A stretch of 13,165 bases of DNA from Aminicenans sp964648465 (GCA_964648465.1 CAZYMU010000049.1:1-13165); one strand, 5' to 3'; positions 1 through 8,004 are shown, numbered from the stretch's first letter. Notes: a model not told the origin generated them from the sequence alone. A program made the numbers and translations.

Positions 1-988
1 TCCAAATCCCCTTTGTTCCCTGCACTCTGAAACCAAGAGAATAAGGGCGTGGAGAATTGGTGTCGTGTGTTACAACGATGGACTCTTTATTAGCTGTAGT
101 AATGACTGTGGTAACTACATCGCCAAGTTTCCAGTTGATTGAGGCATTCGGATGCTCTTCACCAGCATTGGCCACAATATACTTATGCAAGCCTAGTGCC
201 TTTGTAGATGTGGAAGTTAAAGAAACGAACTTATTCCCCCTGTTTATATTTAGAAAATTCGCAACAGGTCCGATCCCATGCGTTGGATAGACATCGCCGT
301 TTCTATTTATAGAATGCGCGGTCCTCCATTTTGCTTCATGCTCTCCTTTTTCCCCGAATTCGACACCTGGATAAAACTTAACGCCACGGAGGTCATGCTG
401 GTACCCACACCGGCAGTGGGTCAGCTCTCCAAAAATTCCCTTCCTCACCATGTTTAATACTGCCATAACGTCCCTACGGTAACAAACATTCTCCAATATC
501 ATACATGGAACATGCGTTGCTTCGTATGTATTAACAATGTCCCAGCATTCCTGGACTGTGTTTGCAGCAGAGACTTCCACTCCGGCATATTTCCCTTTTT
601 TCATAGCTGAAACAGCCATCCTTGTGTGCCACAACCATGGTGTAGAAATAATCACACCTTCAATATCATCACGGTCCAACAGTTTCTCAAAAGCAAAATC
701 TCCACTCGAATAAACGTCAGCCTTCTTTTTTCCTGCTTTTTCAATCAAAGCTTGGGCCACTTTTATTCTTTCCGGGTCGATATCACAAATTGCAGGGATA
801 ATAACATCATTTCTTCCGAGGATGTTCTTTAGATGGTTGCATCCTCTAAGCCCGATACCTATTAAGCCTATTTTTACTTTATGTTTTTTCTGCTCTTTAC
901 CCAACATAAATTCAGGTGCCAAAGCAACAGTCAGACCAGCCAGGGCACTTTTTTTTATGAATTCTCTTCTGTTAATGTTGTTTCCCAT
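1..988 (-). CDS. Gfo/Idh/MocA-family protein, GH109 (alpha-N-acetylgalactosaminidase) type, Tat-exported, 3' end cut by window edge
   Basis: An open frame runs leftward from the ATG at 988 to the window edge, giving about 329 residues without a stop; the C-terminus lies outside. The start has a clear site (TAGGAG, seven bases upstream). The N-terminus carries a twin-arginine signal (NRREFIKK followed by a hydrophobic stretch, residues 6-28), so export is likely. A Rossmann nucleotide-binding segment follows (KIGLIGIGLRGCNH, about residues 39-52). Further on come ENVCYRRDVMAVLNMV and GYQHDLRGV, then YPTH (Tyr234, His237). The Tyr-x-x-His pair matches the Tyr/His catalytic pair known in GH109 enzymes, which use bound NAD to cleave alpha-GalNAc. 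Family membership is seen in the sequence; substrate specificity is inference, since many GH109-like proteins are uncharacterised. A 93-bp gap separates it from the co-directional gene upstream. Confidence 0.85.
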   Translation of the reverse strand, partial: MGNNINRREFIKKSALAGLTVALAPEFMLGKEQKKHKVKIGLIGIGLRGCNHLKNILGRNDVIIPAICDIDPERIKVAQALIEKAGKKKADVYSSGDFAFEKLLDRDDIEGVIISTPWLWHTRMAVSAMKKGKYAGVEVSAANTVQECWDIVNTYEATHVPCMILENVCYRRDVMAVLNMVRKGIFGELTHCRCGYQHDLRGVKFYPGVEFGEKGEHEAKWRTAHSINRNGDVYPTHGIGPVANFLNINRGNKFVSLTSTSTKALGLHKYIVANAGEEHPNASINWKLGDVVTTVITTANKESIVVTHDTNSPRPYSLGFRVQGTKGIW

Positions 989-1081
989 TTTTATCTCCTA
1001 TGTAATTTTTATCACAACTCAGGCACAATCTGCAAATAAGATAGCCTTTTTGTTTTGCTGTATTTCTGGGAAATATTGCGG

Positions 1082-1909
1082 TTAAAGCATAAATTTGGAA
1101 TAAAGATAATAAGCCCTGACATCCAATTTTCTCTTTCCAGCTTTTTCCGCCAGGGGCTTAAAAGGAGAGTCCTTTTCAAAGAAGGAAGACTTGAAGAGAA
1201 CAAAAGCTCCGGCTTTATGTATATCCTTTAAATAAGAAAGCTCCAATCCTTTCTCTAAGTAAAGGACAAGATTAGCCCTGGAGGATCTGGCTGATTTTAT
1301 GATATTTAACACGATATCTAATTCTTTGGCCTCATTTATGCTTTTGTCAGATAGGTGAATCCAAGCCCCGCTTTTGCTGAGTTCCATAATAGAAGGGTCT
1401 AATGGCCCGTGGTGGTAGTAGACAAGCCAGCTTCTGTGCTTCTTGCACTGACAAGCTAACTCACTGCATCCAGAAAAATCCCGCTCCTTTTCAGTATTGG
1501 TAAGATAAAAGTAGATCCCGTTTCTTGCTAATTCCAAATAATCAGAATAACTTAAAGAATCTGTATCTTTTTCTGTCTTTAGATCACCGTTGCAAAAGAA
1601 AGCGATAAAGTTTTTTCTTCTCTTTAATGATTTATTGATAACGGTTAGTTCTTGAACACTGCGTTTCACTTCGTCCGAAGTATAAAAATCTATTCCTTCA
1701 CCTGCAAGTCTTTCAAGCTGGAGACAATCAAGCCGGCCGGAGTCAATAAGGCGGAAACGAAAACCTTTTTTTCGGCAAAGCTTGACTGCATCCAGAATCC
1801 ACAGAAAATCATACAGATCGTCACGAACAGTAACATCACGCCCTTCTTCCACTAAAGAAAGAAGTTTATAGCCTTTCTCCGAGCCGTGAGTCTCTTTATC
1901 TTTTTCCAT
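1082..1909 (-). CDS. Unrecognised protein with four beta/alpha-like internal repeats
   Basis: This 275-residue frame opens with ATG at 1909. I do not recognise the family. It has no signal peptide, no long hydrophobic segment and no familiar catalytic motif. Four stretches share one pattern: a hydrophobic strand, a Gly-Leu-like turn, a helix containing Leu and Ala/Gly, then a second strand ending near Ser/Thr. They lie at about residues 50-78 (FRFRLIDSGRL to GIDFYTSD), 100-138 (NFIAFFCNGDL to GIYFYLTN), 160-188 (SWLVYYHHGPL to GAWIHLSD) and 212-241 (ANLVLYLEKGL to GAFVLFKS). The pattern suggests an alternating beta/alpha fold, possibly TIM-barrel-like; this is inference by eye. The C-terminus is Lys-rich. 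The gene is divergent from queC across a 133-bp gap and lies upstream of the GH109-type gene on the same strand. Neither neighbour reveals its function. Confidence 0.75.
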   Translation of the reverse strand: MEKDKETHGSEKGYKLLSLVEEGRDVTVRDDLYDFLWILDAVKLCRKKGFRFRLIDSGRLDCLQLERLAGEGIDFYTSDEVKRSVQELTVINKSLKRRKNFIAFFCNGDLKTEKDTDSLSYSDYLELARNGIYFYLTNTEKERDFSGCSELACQCKKHRSWLVYYHHGPLDPSIMELSKSGAWIHLSDKSINEAKELDIVLNIIKSARSSRANLVLYLEKGLELSYLKDIHKAGAFVLFKSSFFEKDSPFKPLAEKAGKRKLDVRAYYLYSKFML

Positions 1910-2042
1910 CTATCTGCTCTCTGAAACATGGAATATTTTCATGAGCTACTAAAGCATATAGTATTGCAAAAAGAGAAACTCAAGTAAAGCAGCCTTGAAA
2001 AAATACAACCTATCTTTTATCATCATGGATAGAATCTTTAAA

Positions 2043-2738
2043 ATGAAACAATGTTTAGTTCTTTTCTCTGGAGGCATAGACTCAACAACAGCTCTCTTCT
2101 GGGCGCTTAACGAATATGAAAAAACCTTTGCACTTACATTTGACTACGGCCAGCGGCACAGTATTGAAATTCTCATGGCAAAAAAAATAGCTAAAAAGTA
2201 CAATGTTCCCCAGAAGATTCTTTATCTAGACTTAAGACAGATAGGAGGGTCTTCTTTAACTGATGATAAACTTCCTCTGCCACACTTTGAAAATGTAAAT
2301 GAGATTTCAGGAGGGCCTCCTTCAACTTATGTTCCTTTTAGGAACGGTATATTCCTTGCTGTAGCCGCAGCATGGGCTGAGGTTAAAGGCATAAAAGATA
2401 TTATTTGTGGATTTAATGTCATTGATTCACCCAATTATCCTGACACGCAGGAATCCTTTGCGAAGGCCATGGAAAAGGCAATAAACCTGGGGACAAGGGC
2501 TTCTATTAGCAATGAAAACCTTAAAATCTTAGTGCCGTTTTGTAAAATGAAAAAAGCAAAAATAATAAGAATAGGATTGGCTCTTGGTGCTGACTATTCC
2601 TATTCTATATCATGTTACTCTGGAGAAGAGATTCCCTGTTTAAAGTGTTCTTCCTGTATACTGCGCCAAAATGCATGGGGGGAAATCGGCTTAAGCGATC
2701 CTTTAATATTAAGACTCAAAAAGGAAGGGAAAATATGA
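2043..2738 (+). CDS. queC: 7-cyano-7-deazaguanine (preQ0) synthase QueC
   Basis: QueC converts 7-carboxy-7-deazaguanine to preQ0 using ammonia and ATP, in the cytoplasm. From the ATG at 2043 the protein has 231 residues, the usual family length. It starts directly with the PP-loop ATPase strand and the motif SGGIDST (residues 9-15). DYGQRHS (34-40) and YVPFRNGIF (96-104) are typical of the family. The C-terminal zinc site is visible as Cys191, Cys199, Cys202 and Cys205 (SCYSGEEIPCLKCSSC). In-frame starts also exist upstream (TTG at 1995, ATG at 2025). The 2043 start was chosen because family homology begins there; none of the three has a strong ribosome binding site. The last bases overlap the queD start as ATGA. 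No preQ1 aptamer is evident in the 133-bp upstream gap. Confidence 0.96.
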   Translation: MKQCLVLFSGGIDSTTALFWALNEYEKTFALTFDYGQRHSIEILMAKKIAKKYNVPQKILYLDLRQIGGSSLTDDKLPLPHFENVNEISGGPPSTYVPFRNGIFLAVAAAWAEVKGIKDIICGFNVIDSPNYPDTQESFAKAMEKAINLGTRASISNENLKILVPFCKMKKAKIIRIGLALGADYSYSISCYSGEEIPCLKCSSCILRQNAWGEIGLSDPLILRLKKEGKI

Positions 2739-3082
2739 GTTGGATATTAAAAGTCAAGGACAGATTTCAGGCTGCCCATTTTTTAAAAGGATATAAAGGA
2801 AAGTGCGAAAAAATTCACGGCCATACTTTTCAAGTAGAGGTCAAGGTTAAAGTGACAGAACTGGACAAAACTGGTATCGGAATTGATTTTACGGAAATTA
2901 AGAAAAAACTGAAAAAAATCTTGCCTGACCATACATTTTTAAATGAAGTGTATAATTTCAACCCCTCTGCTGAGAATCTCTCCCGTCACTTTTATCATGA
3001 ATTGAGAAAACACTTTCCTGTAAAAGAAGTAACTGTCTGGGAATCAGAGGATGCCTCAGCCACATATTCTGAAGATAACTGA
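2735..3082 (+). CDS. queD: 6-carboxy-5,6,7,8-tetrahydropterin synthase QueD
   Basis: QueD belongs to the 6-pyruvoyltetrahydropterin synthase fold and converts 7,8-dihydroneopterin triphosphate to 6-carboxytetrahydropterin, the step before QueE. The 115-residue length fits the short bacterial QueD form. Zinc ligands are visible: His15 (FQAAH) and His28/His30 (KIHGHTF). Cys24 sits where the family's catalytic cysteine lies, and DHTFLN (65-70) and WESEDA (102-107) carry the His and Glu expected near the pterin. The start at 2735 has AAGGAAGGG about six bases upstream and overlaps the queC stop, implying translational coupling. A longer frame begins at 2612 inside queC, but its extra residues are out-of-frame queC sequence, so that start was rejected. 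The 3' end overlaps queE by 32 bp. Confidence 0.96.
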   Translation: MSWILKVKDRFQAAHFLKGYKGKCEKIHGHTFQVEVKVKVTELDKTGIGIDFTEIKKKLKKILPDHTFLNEVYNFNPSAENLSRHFYHELRKHFPVKEVTVWESEDASATYSEDN

Positions 3083-3680
3083 AATTTTCCCTTCTATTCA
3101 GGGAGAAGGACTCCGGCAGGGGGAAGCCACTATTTTTATCCGGCTTTCAGGATGCAATCTGAAGTGTTCGTTCTGTGATACAAAGTATGCTTGGGGAGGG
3201 GGTTCAAAGATGAGTACTGCTGAAATCATGGAAACAGTAAAAAAAATCAGGAAGCGCTTTGCTGCAAAATGGGTATGCCTTACAGGGGGGGAACCTCTTC
3301 TGCAAAATGTTGGGGGGCTTGTGAGGGAGTTGAAGACAGTGGGTTTTAATATTCAAATTGAGACAAATGCCACGATTTACCGTCCTCTGGCTGTTGACTG
3401 GTACACTGTTTCTCCTAAGCCGGATAAATATTTCTTTCAGCCAGAATACAGAAAAAAGGCAGCAGAACTTAAGCTCGTTGTAACAAGAGGATTAAATCTT
3501 GATATAATACAGAATCTTAGGAGTAAATTCCCGGATGAAATCCCAATCCTCCTCCAACCACAATCAAACAGGAAATGGAGCGCAAATCTCGGAATGAAAA
3601 TTTTAAGGAACGCTTTAAATGCCGGGTTGAAAAATATTAGACTATCTGTTCAAATACACAAGATTTATGGATTCCGCTAG
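3051..3680 (+). CDS. queE: 7-carboxy-7-deazaguanine synthase QueE (radical SAM)
   Basis: QueE is a radical-SAM enzyme that contracts the ring of 6-carboxytetrahydropterin to 7-carboxy-7-deazaguanine. It sits between QueD and QueC in the pathway. The 209-residue protein shows the N-terminal substrate loop EIFPSIQGEG (11-20) and the cluster motif CNLKCSFC (Cys35, Cys39, Cys42) that binds the 4Fe-4S cluster. TGGEPLLQ follows as the SAM-binding GGE motif, and the C-terminus ends with SVQIHKIYGFR, the usual family ending. The start lies inside queD, preceded by AGAGG with almost no spacer, so translation is probably coupled to queD. The oxygen-sensitive cluster fits an anaerobic host. Its stop is eight bases before the next gene, suggesting one transcript continues into the glycosylation genes. 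Confidence 0.96.
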   Translation: MPQPHILKITEIFPSIQGEGLRQGEATIFIRLSGCNLKCSFCDTKYAWGGGSKMSTAEIMETVKKIRKRFAAKWVCLTGGEPLLQNVGGLVRELKTVGFNIQIETNATIYRPLAVDWYTVSPKPDKYFFQPEYRKKAAELKLVVTRGLNLDIIQNLRSKFPDEIPILLQPQSNRKWSANLGMKILRNALNAGLKNIRLSVQIHKIYGFR

Positions 3681-3688
3681 GAGTTTTG

Positions 3689-5638
3689 GTGTTAAAAAAA
3701 GTAAGAATTTCCTGGTTGGTGATAGCCTCTGCTGTTTTTGTTTTTGTATTTACTAATTTATTCTCATATTTTGTGTTCAACCATATCCCCCATGTCCATG
3801 ATGAAATCTCTTATCTGTTTCAGGCGAAAATATTCAGATCCGGGCAGCTTTATGTCTCTTCTCCATGTGCAAAAGAATCTTTTGACTTTACCCATGTTAT
3901 AAACAACGGCAAATGGTACAGCCAGTACACTCCTGGATATCCTCTTTTACTGCTTTTGGGGCTTCTTATAGGGGCCCCATGGCTTATTAATCCCTTATTT
4001 GCATCTCTCTCTATAATCCTTTTTTATTATCTTGGGAAGGAAATCTATGACAGGCATGTCGGCATTGTAGCCGCTGTTTTAGGGGCTGTTTCAATCTGGT
4101 TTCTATTAATGTCTTCTACAATGATGTCCCATACGAGCTTTTTATTTTTTGTTTCTTTATTTCTTTTGTTTTTATTTAGGTCAATCAAAAGCCCATCTGT
4201 CGCCAACGGCTTAATCGCTGGGGCTGCACTAGGATTGGCTATTCTAATCCGTCCATATAACATCTTTTTTATTGCATTTCCATTCTTATTATATTTTGCA
4301 GTAAAGTTACTTAAAGACTTCAGGGCAAAATTTAAAAATGCTCTGGTTTTTGCTGTTGTGGTTGTTATCTCAATTTCCATTCTATTGGTTTACAACCAGA
4401 TAACTAACGGCTACCCTTTAAGAATGGGTTATGTTGTAAGCCACGGAGCAGAACACGGTATTGGATTCGGAAAAACAGGATATGTTGACTATGCTTACAC
4501 TCCTTTTTTAGGAGTAAAATACTTTTTCGAAAACCTAAAAGAATTAAATTCCCATCTTTTTGGCTGGCCGATTTCCTCCTTTTTGGCCCTCTTGCCTCTT
4601 CTCTTGATAGGAAAGAGAAATAAAGAAAGTATAAAAAAAGATCTAATCCTGGCTGCCTGCTTTTTCTCTTTGTCTGCGGGCATGTTCATTTACTGGGGCT
4701 CATATATCTTTATAGGAGCCAGAATGTATTTCGAAATCATTCCAATCCTACTTTTGCTCAGTGCACATGGAATCAGTGAGCTGCCCAGGGTTTTCGCATC
4801 GAAATTTGAAAAACTTGACCCATTGAAATGCAAAAAAGCACTTGCCTCAATTTTAATAGTATTTTCAGCTTATGCTTTCCTTGTGAGGTTCCCAAGATGG
4901 ATCTGGCCTCCTGACAATGAGTGGTACTGCCGCAAATACAATAATAATTTTGCAGGAGTAAATTCTCATATTCACAATACGATTGAATCTGTTATCCCCA
5001 AGCGGTCTTTGGTCATTATGAAATTTATCTATTATCCCCAAAAATATTTTCCAGATGGCTGGTGGGGTTCCGGGTTTCTTTATAATGATCCTGATTTAAG
5101 TGGAAAAATAATCTATGCTCAGGATAAAGGGGTGAAAAATATCGACCTCTTTCGATGTTTTCCGGAGCGGAAAATTTTTCTATATTTTGGTACTCTAGAA
5201 AAAGGGATGCTTGTGCCTATTGAAAAAAACGGAAATACTACCAAATACGGAAAACCAATTTCTACAGATTCCAATGGAAAAAAATTCGTTAAGTTGATAA
5301 GTAACCCTTTAAAATTTTATGAAATTTACTCTAGTGACTTTGGAAACTTTCTTAGTGACCTTTATAGACAGAATAGTCCATTTGAGATAGATGTTGCACG
5401 AATGTACAAACTTGGCCTCCTTTCATATGATAATGAAAGATTTAAAGAAGCTGCTTTTTATCTTGAAGCAGCACTTCAAATAGAGAAACATCCTGAAAGG
5501 AGATATGTTTTTTTAAACAAATTAACCAGTTGTTACCTGAAAACAGGCAGTCTGAAAGAAGCTAAAATCATCATGAATAAAATAGAAGACATTGACAAAG
5601 AAAATTTTTACAATATTTTTCCAGAAAAAGGATTTTAG
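3689..5638 (+). CDS. GT-C type membrane glycosyltransferase-like protein with C-terminal TPR segment
   Basis: This is a large polytopic protein of about 649 residues. There is no ATG at the 5' end; GTG at 3689 is preferred because TAGGAG at 3678-3683 lies five bases upstream, with TTG at 3686 as the alternative. After the first membrane segment comes HVHDEISYLFQAKIF (about 35-49), the acidic first-loop motif typical of GT-C (GT39/ArnT/PMT-like) enzymes that use polyprenyl-phosphate sugars. YSQYTPGYPLLL and about ten hydrophobic segments follow to roughly residue 395, then a soluble domain. Residues 565-649 look like two or three TPR helices (ARMYKLGLLSYDNERFKEAA, then CYLKTGSLKEAK). The following FAD oxidoreductase and GtrA genes support a role in lipid-linked sugar transfer at the membrane. 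Donor and acceptor are unknown. The hydrophobic-plus-TPR architecture is seen; the enzymatic role is inference. Confidence 0.8.
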   Translation: MLKKVRISWLVIASAVFVFVFTNLFSYFVFNHIPHVHDEISYLFQAKIFRSGQLYVSSPCAKESFDFTHVINNGKWYSQYTPGYPLLLLLGLLIGAPWLINPLFASLSIILFYYLGKEIYDRHVGIVAAVLGAVSIWFLLMSSTMMSHTSFLFFVSLFLLFLFRSIKSPSVANGLIAGAALGLAILIRPYNIFFIAFPFLLYFAVKLLKDFRAKFKNALVFAVVVVISISILLVYNQITNGYPLRMGYVVSHGAEHGIGFGKTGYVDYAYTPFLGVKYFFENLKELNSHLFGWPISSFLALLPLLLIGKRNKESIKKDLILAACFFSLSAGMFIYWGSYIFIGARMYFEIIPILLLLSAHGISELPRVFASKFEKLDPLKCKKALASILIVFSAYAFLVRFPRWIWPPDNEWYCRKYNNNFAGVNSHIHNTIESVIPKRSLVIMKFIYYPQKYFPDGWWGSGFLYNDPDLSGKIIYAQDKGVKNIDLFRCFPERKIFLYFGTLEKGMLVPIEKNGNTTKYGKPISTDSNGKKFVKLISNPLKFYEIYSSDFGNFLSDLYRQNSPFEIDVARMYKLGLLSYDNERFKEAAFYLEAALQIEKHPERRYVFLNKLTSCYLKTGSLKEAKIIMNKIEDIDKENFYNIFPEKGF

Positions 5639-5659
5639 AAACAAAATGTATTAGGATAA

Positions 5660-7063
5660 ATGGATATAATAATAATAGGTGCAGGGCCTGCAGGTCTGAC
5701 TTCAGCCTACGAGGCAAGCAAGTCTGGATTAAATCCGATTGTTTTCGAAAAAAGCAGTTATGTAGGAGGAATTTCAAAGACAATAAACTACAAAAACTAC
5801 TTATTCGACATAGGAGGTCACAGGTTTTTTACTAAGTATGAGGAAGTCAGTCAAATCTGGGATGAAATTCTAGGAGACGAATTTTTAACCAGGTCCCGCT
5901 TGTCCAGGATTTATTACAACAACAAATTCTATTATTATCCTCTTAAACCTTTCAATGCTCTAATGAACATGGGTTTAATAAAATCTTTTTCTGTAATATT
6001 GAGCTACATTTATTCGCAGATACATCCATACAAAAATGTTACAAATTTTGAGGAATGGGTGTCAAATAAATTTGGGAAAAAATTGTTCAATATATTTTTC
6101 AAAACTTACACCGAAAAAGTCTGGGGAACCTCATGCAAGGAAATCCAGGCTGACTGGGCAGCACAAAGGATTAAGGGTTTATCTTTAGGCAAGGCTATTC
6201 TGGATGCGTTAGGATTTTCAAAGAAAGGTAAGATAACAACCCTAATCGATGAATTCCGATACCCAAGGAAAGGTCCTGGGCAAATGTGGAATGCAGCCAA
6301 AGAATTAGTTGAGAAAAGAGGAGGAATTGTGCAGTTGAATTCCCAAGTCATTCGACTGAAAAGAGAAGGCAATAAGATCAAATCCGTACTCGTAAACACC
6401 AACGGGGCATCAAAAGAAGTTTCTGCTGATCATTTTTTATCCACTCTCCCCCTGAGAGGATTAATTAATTCGATTAACCCTCCTGTGCCGGATAATATCC
6501 TTAGAACTGCAAACCAGTTAAAATACAGGGATTTTTTTACAGTCGGGTTAATCATCAAAAAGCAGGATATTCTGCCTGATAACTGGATATACATCCATTC
6601 ACCGGATGTCAAAGTTGGCCGTATCCAAAATTTTAAAAATTGGAGTCCTGAAATGGTTCCAGACTCTGAAATGACATCTCTGGGGTTGGAATATTTTTGC
6701 TTTGATACAGACGATATCTGGGGAAAAGAAGACAGGGAATTGATAGAACTCGGTACAAATGAAATTACCAAACTCGAATTCGCTTCCAGAGAACAAGTCA
6801 TTGATGGAGTTATCATACGCTCCCCCAAAACCTATCCTGTTTATGATAAAGAGTACAAGGAAAGAGTCGAACTTATAAAAGAGTATTTATCAACAATTGA
6901 AAACTTGCAGACTATTGGTCGCAATGGGCTTCACCGGTATAACAATCAGGACCACTCTATGTTGAGCGCAATTTATGCAGTTAGAAACATTCTAGGGGAA
7001 AATTATTCAGTTTGGGATATTAATATAGATGAAGAATACCATGAAATGAGAGAAGAAAAGTAA
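5660..7063 (+). CDS. FAD-dependent oxidoreductase, protoporphyrinogen oxidase/UDP-galactopyranose mutase-like
   Basis: The 467-residue protein opens with the dinucleotide-binding motif IIIIGAGPAGLTSAYEA (Gly7, Gly9, Gly12) and the ribose-binding glutamate in VFEK (about residue 30), followed by GGISKT and DIGGHRFF, the FAD-contact loops of the amine-oxidase superfamily. TEKVWGTSCKEIQADWAAQR in the middle and GRNGLHRYNNQDHSMLSAI near the C-terminus (about 420-438) are typical of the bacterial branch near UDP-galactopyranose mutase that is often found beside polysaccharide genes. The ATG at 5660 has AGGA upstream, 21 bp after the glycosyltransferase, and the stop overlaps the gtrA start as TAATG. 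It may isomerise or oxidise a sugar nucleotide or lipid-linked sugar. The FAD fold is well supported; the substrate is unknown. Confidence 0.88.
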   Translation: MDIIIIGAGPAGLTSAYEASKSGLNPIVFEKSSYVGGISKTINYKNYLFDIGGHRFFTKYEEVSQIWDEILGDEFLTRSRLSRIYYNNKFYYYPLKPFNALMNMGLIKSFSVILSYIYSQIHPYKNVTNFEEWVSNKFGKKLFNIFFKTYTEKVWGTSCKEIQADWAAQRIKGLSLGKAILDALGFSKKGKITTLIDEFRYPRKGPGQMWNAAKELVEKRGGIVQLNSQVIRLKREGNKIKSVLVNTNGASKEVSADHFLSTLPLRGLINSINPPVPDNILRTANQLKYRDFFTVGLIIKKQDILPDNWIYIHSPDVKVGRIQNFKNWSPEMVPDSEMTSLGLEYFCFDTDDIWGKEDRELIELGTNEITKLEFASREQVIDGVIIRSPKTYPVYDKEYKERVELIKEYLSTIENLQTIGRNGLHRYNNQDHSMLSAIYAVRNILGENYSVWDINIDEEYHEMREEK

Positions 7064-7515
7064 TGGCTCTCAATAGCAATAAAACAAAATCCGAAAGGAG
7101 GAAGATTATTGGTTCTTTTCTATTTCGCAAGAATGACAAAACGTCTATTCAATTAATAAAATACAGTTTTGTAGGGGGATGTGCATACTTCGTTGACTTC
7201 GGTACTCTTATTATTCTTACAGAATTAGTTAAAATACATTACCTGCTTTCGGCTGCAATCGCCTTTATCCTTGGACTCATAACAAACTATATATTGAGTA
7301 TATTTTGGGTCTTTTCTAAAAGGAGTCTGAACAGTAAGCAAGTCGAATTTCTGGTATTTGCAGTCATAGGCCTAATTGGCCTTGGTTTTAATGAAGTCAT
7401 TATCTGGTTCTTTACCGAAACGACGCATTTTCATTACTTGATATCAAAAATAATCGCTACTGTATTTGTGTTCTTCTGGAATTTCTTTGCCCGTAAGAAA
7501 GTGCTTTTTAGTTAG
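7063..7515 (+). CDS. GtrA-like membrane protein
   Basis: GtrA-family proteins are small four-helix membrane proteins. The best-known members are thought to move polyprenyl-phosphate-linked glucose across the membrane for surface glycosylation. This 150-residue protein has a basic N-terminus and then IQLIKYSFVGGCAYFVDFGT (about residues 30-49), the family's usual opening helix. Three further hydrophobic helices follow, with GLITNYILSIFWVF in the second and a basic ending, FFWNFFARKKVLF. It starts in the stop codon of the FAD oxidoreductase gene and is the last plus-strand gene before queF converges nine bases away. The usual partner, a GtrB/dolichol-phosphate-mannose-synthase-like transferase, is not in the window; the GT-C protein upstream is the likely user of the lipid-linked sugar. 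Confidence 0.9.
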   Translation: MALNSNKTKSERRKIIGSFLFRKNDKTSIQLIKYSFVGGCAYFVDFGTLIILTELVKIHYLLSAAIAFILGLITNYILSIFWVFSKRSLNSKQVEFLVFAVIGLIGLGFNEVIIWFFTETTHFHYLISKIIATVFVFFWNFFARKKVLFS

Positions 7516-7524
7516 TATTCTTTT

Positions 7525-7911
7525 TTATCCGCTTCTGGGGTAATGAGCTTCGATCACAGACTTTATTCCGCCTCTTGGGTTGAATTCTCCGACAACCGAA
7601 GCCTTCACAGGCTTGCAGGCTTCAACAACATCGTCAAGAATACGGTTGACTGCATTTTCATAAAATATCCCGAGGTTTCTATAGGCTAATACGTACATCT
7701 TTAACGATTTGAGCTCTAAGCAGTGCTCTTTCGGTACATAACGAATGACTATCGTCCCGAAATCCGGTAGGCCTGTTATCGGACAAACTGAAGTAAATTC
7801 AGGGATATCTATCTTTATCTCATAATCAGGAAACTGATTGGAAAAAGTCTCGATTTTGGGAAGTTCTACATCTAGGCCAGCTTTTGCCTCTTTATTTGAA
7901 ATATTTGACAT
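7525..7911 (-). CDS. queF: NADPH-dependent 7-cyano-7-deazaguanine reductase QueF
   Basis: QueF reduces the nitrile of preQ0 to the aminomethyl group of preQ1 with NADPH, feeding queuosine modification of tRNA. The protein is 128 residues, the short single-domain (Bacillus-type) form. EFTSVCPITGLPDFGTI (38-54) holds the thioimide-forming Cys43 and the proton donor Asp50. ELKSLKMY (66-73) is the NADPH-binding QueF motif, and FNPRGGI (110-116) is also conserved. It is on the opposite strand from queCDE, separated from them by the glycosylation trio, and has its own promoter in the divergent gap with the Fur-family gene. With queC, queD and queE the window holds every step from dihydroneopterin triphosphate to preQ1. 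Confidence 0.96.
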   Translation of the reverse strand: MSNISNKEAKAGLDVELPKIETFSNQFPDYEIKIDIPEFTSVCPITGLPDFGTIVIRYVPKEHCLELKSLKMYVLAYRNLGIFYENAVNRILDDVVEACKPVKASVVGEFNPRGGIKSVIEAHYPRSG

Positions 7912-7934
7912 TTCTTCTTAGCCTCTTTTTTCTG

Positions 7935-7963
7935 AGTATATAACAAGTCATGAATGATGACAA
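7935..7963 (-). promoter_or_regulatory. Sigma-70-like promoter for queF
   Basis: On the minus strand TTGTCA (7963-7958) and TATACT (7940-7935) are separated by exactly 17 bases. Each hexamer is one base off consensus. Transcription would begin near 7928, leaving a leader of under 20 bases before the queF ATG, which leaves no room for a preQ1 riboswitch. This is a prediction from sequence only. Confidence 0.55.
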
Positions 7964-8004
7964 TCCGCAATATCAATAGGCTTTAAAACTTTCTTAATTT
8001 TTGC

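Noticed and set aside
822..1085. Plus-strand frame opposite the GH109-type gene's signal peptide
   Set aside because: It is a shadow of the minus-strand gene: it lacks a binding site, and the minus frame carries a clear Tat signal and Rossmann motif.
1910..2042. Possible preQ1 riboswitch upstream of queC
   Set aside because: No preQ1-I or preQ1-II aptamer pattern (stem plus A-rich tail with the conserved C-rich loop) could be found by eye. The gap is short and shows no clear terminator-antiterminator pair.
2612..2734. N-terminal extension of queD back to 2612
   Set aside because: The extra residues are queC sequence read in another frame. The binding site AAGGAAGGG and the family start point to 2735.
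4045..4380. Minus-strand 111-residue frame inside the glycosyltransferase gene
   Set aside because: It is antisense to well-supported membrane helices and its residue composition is that of a shadow frame.
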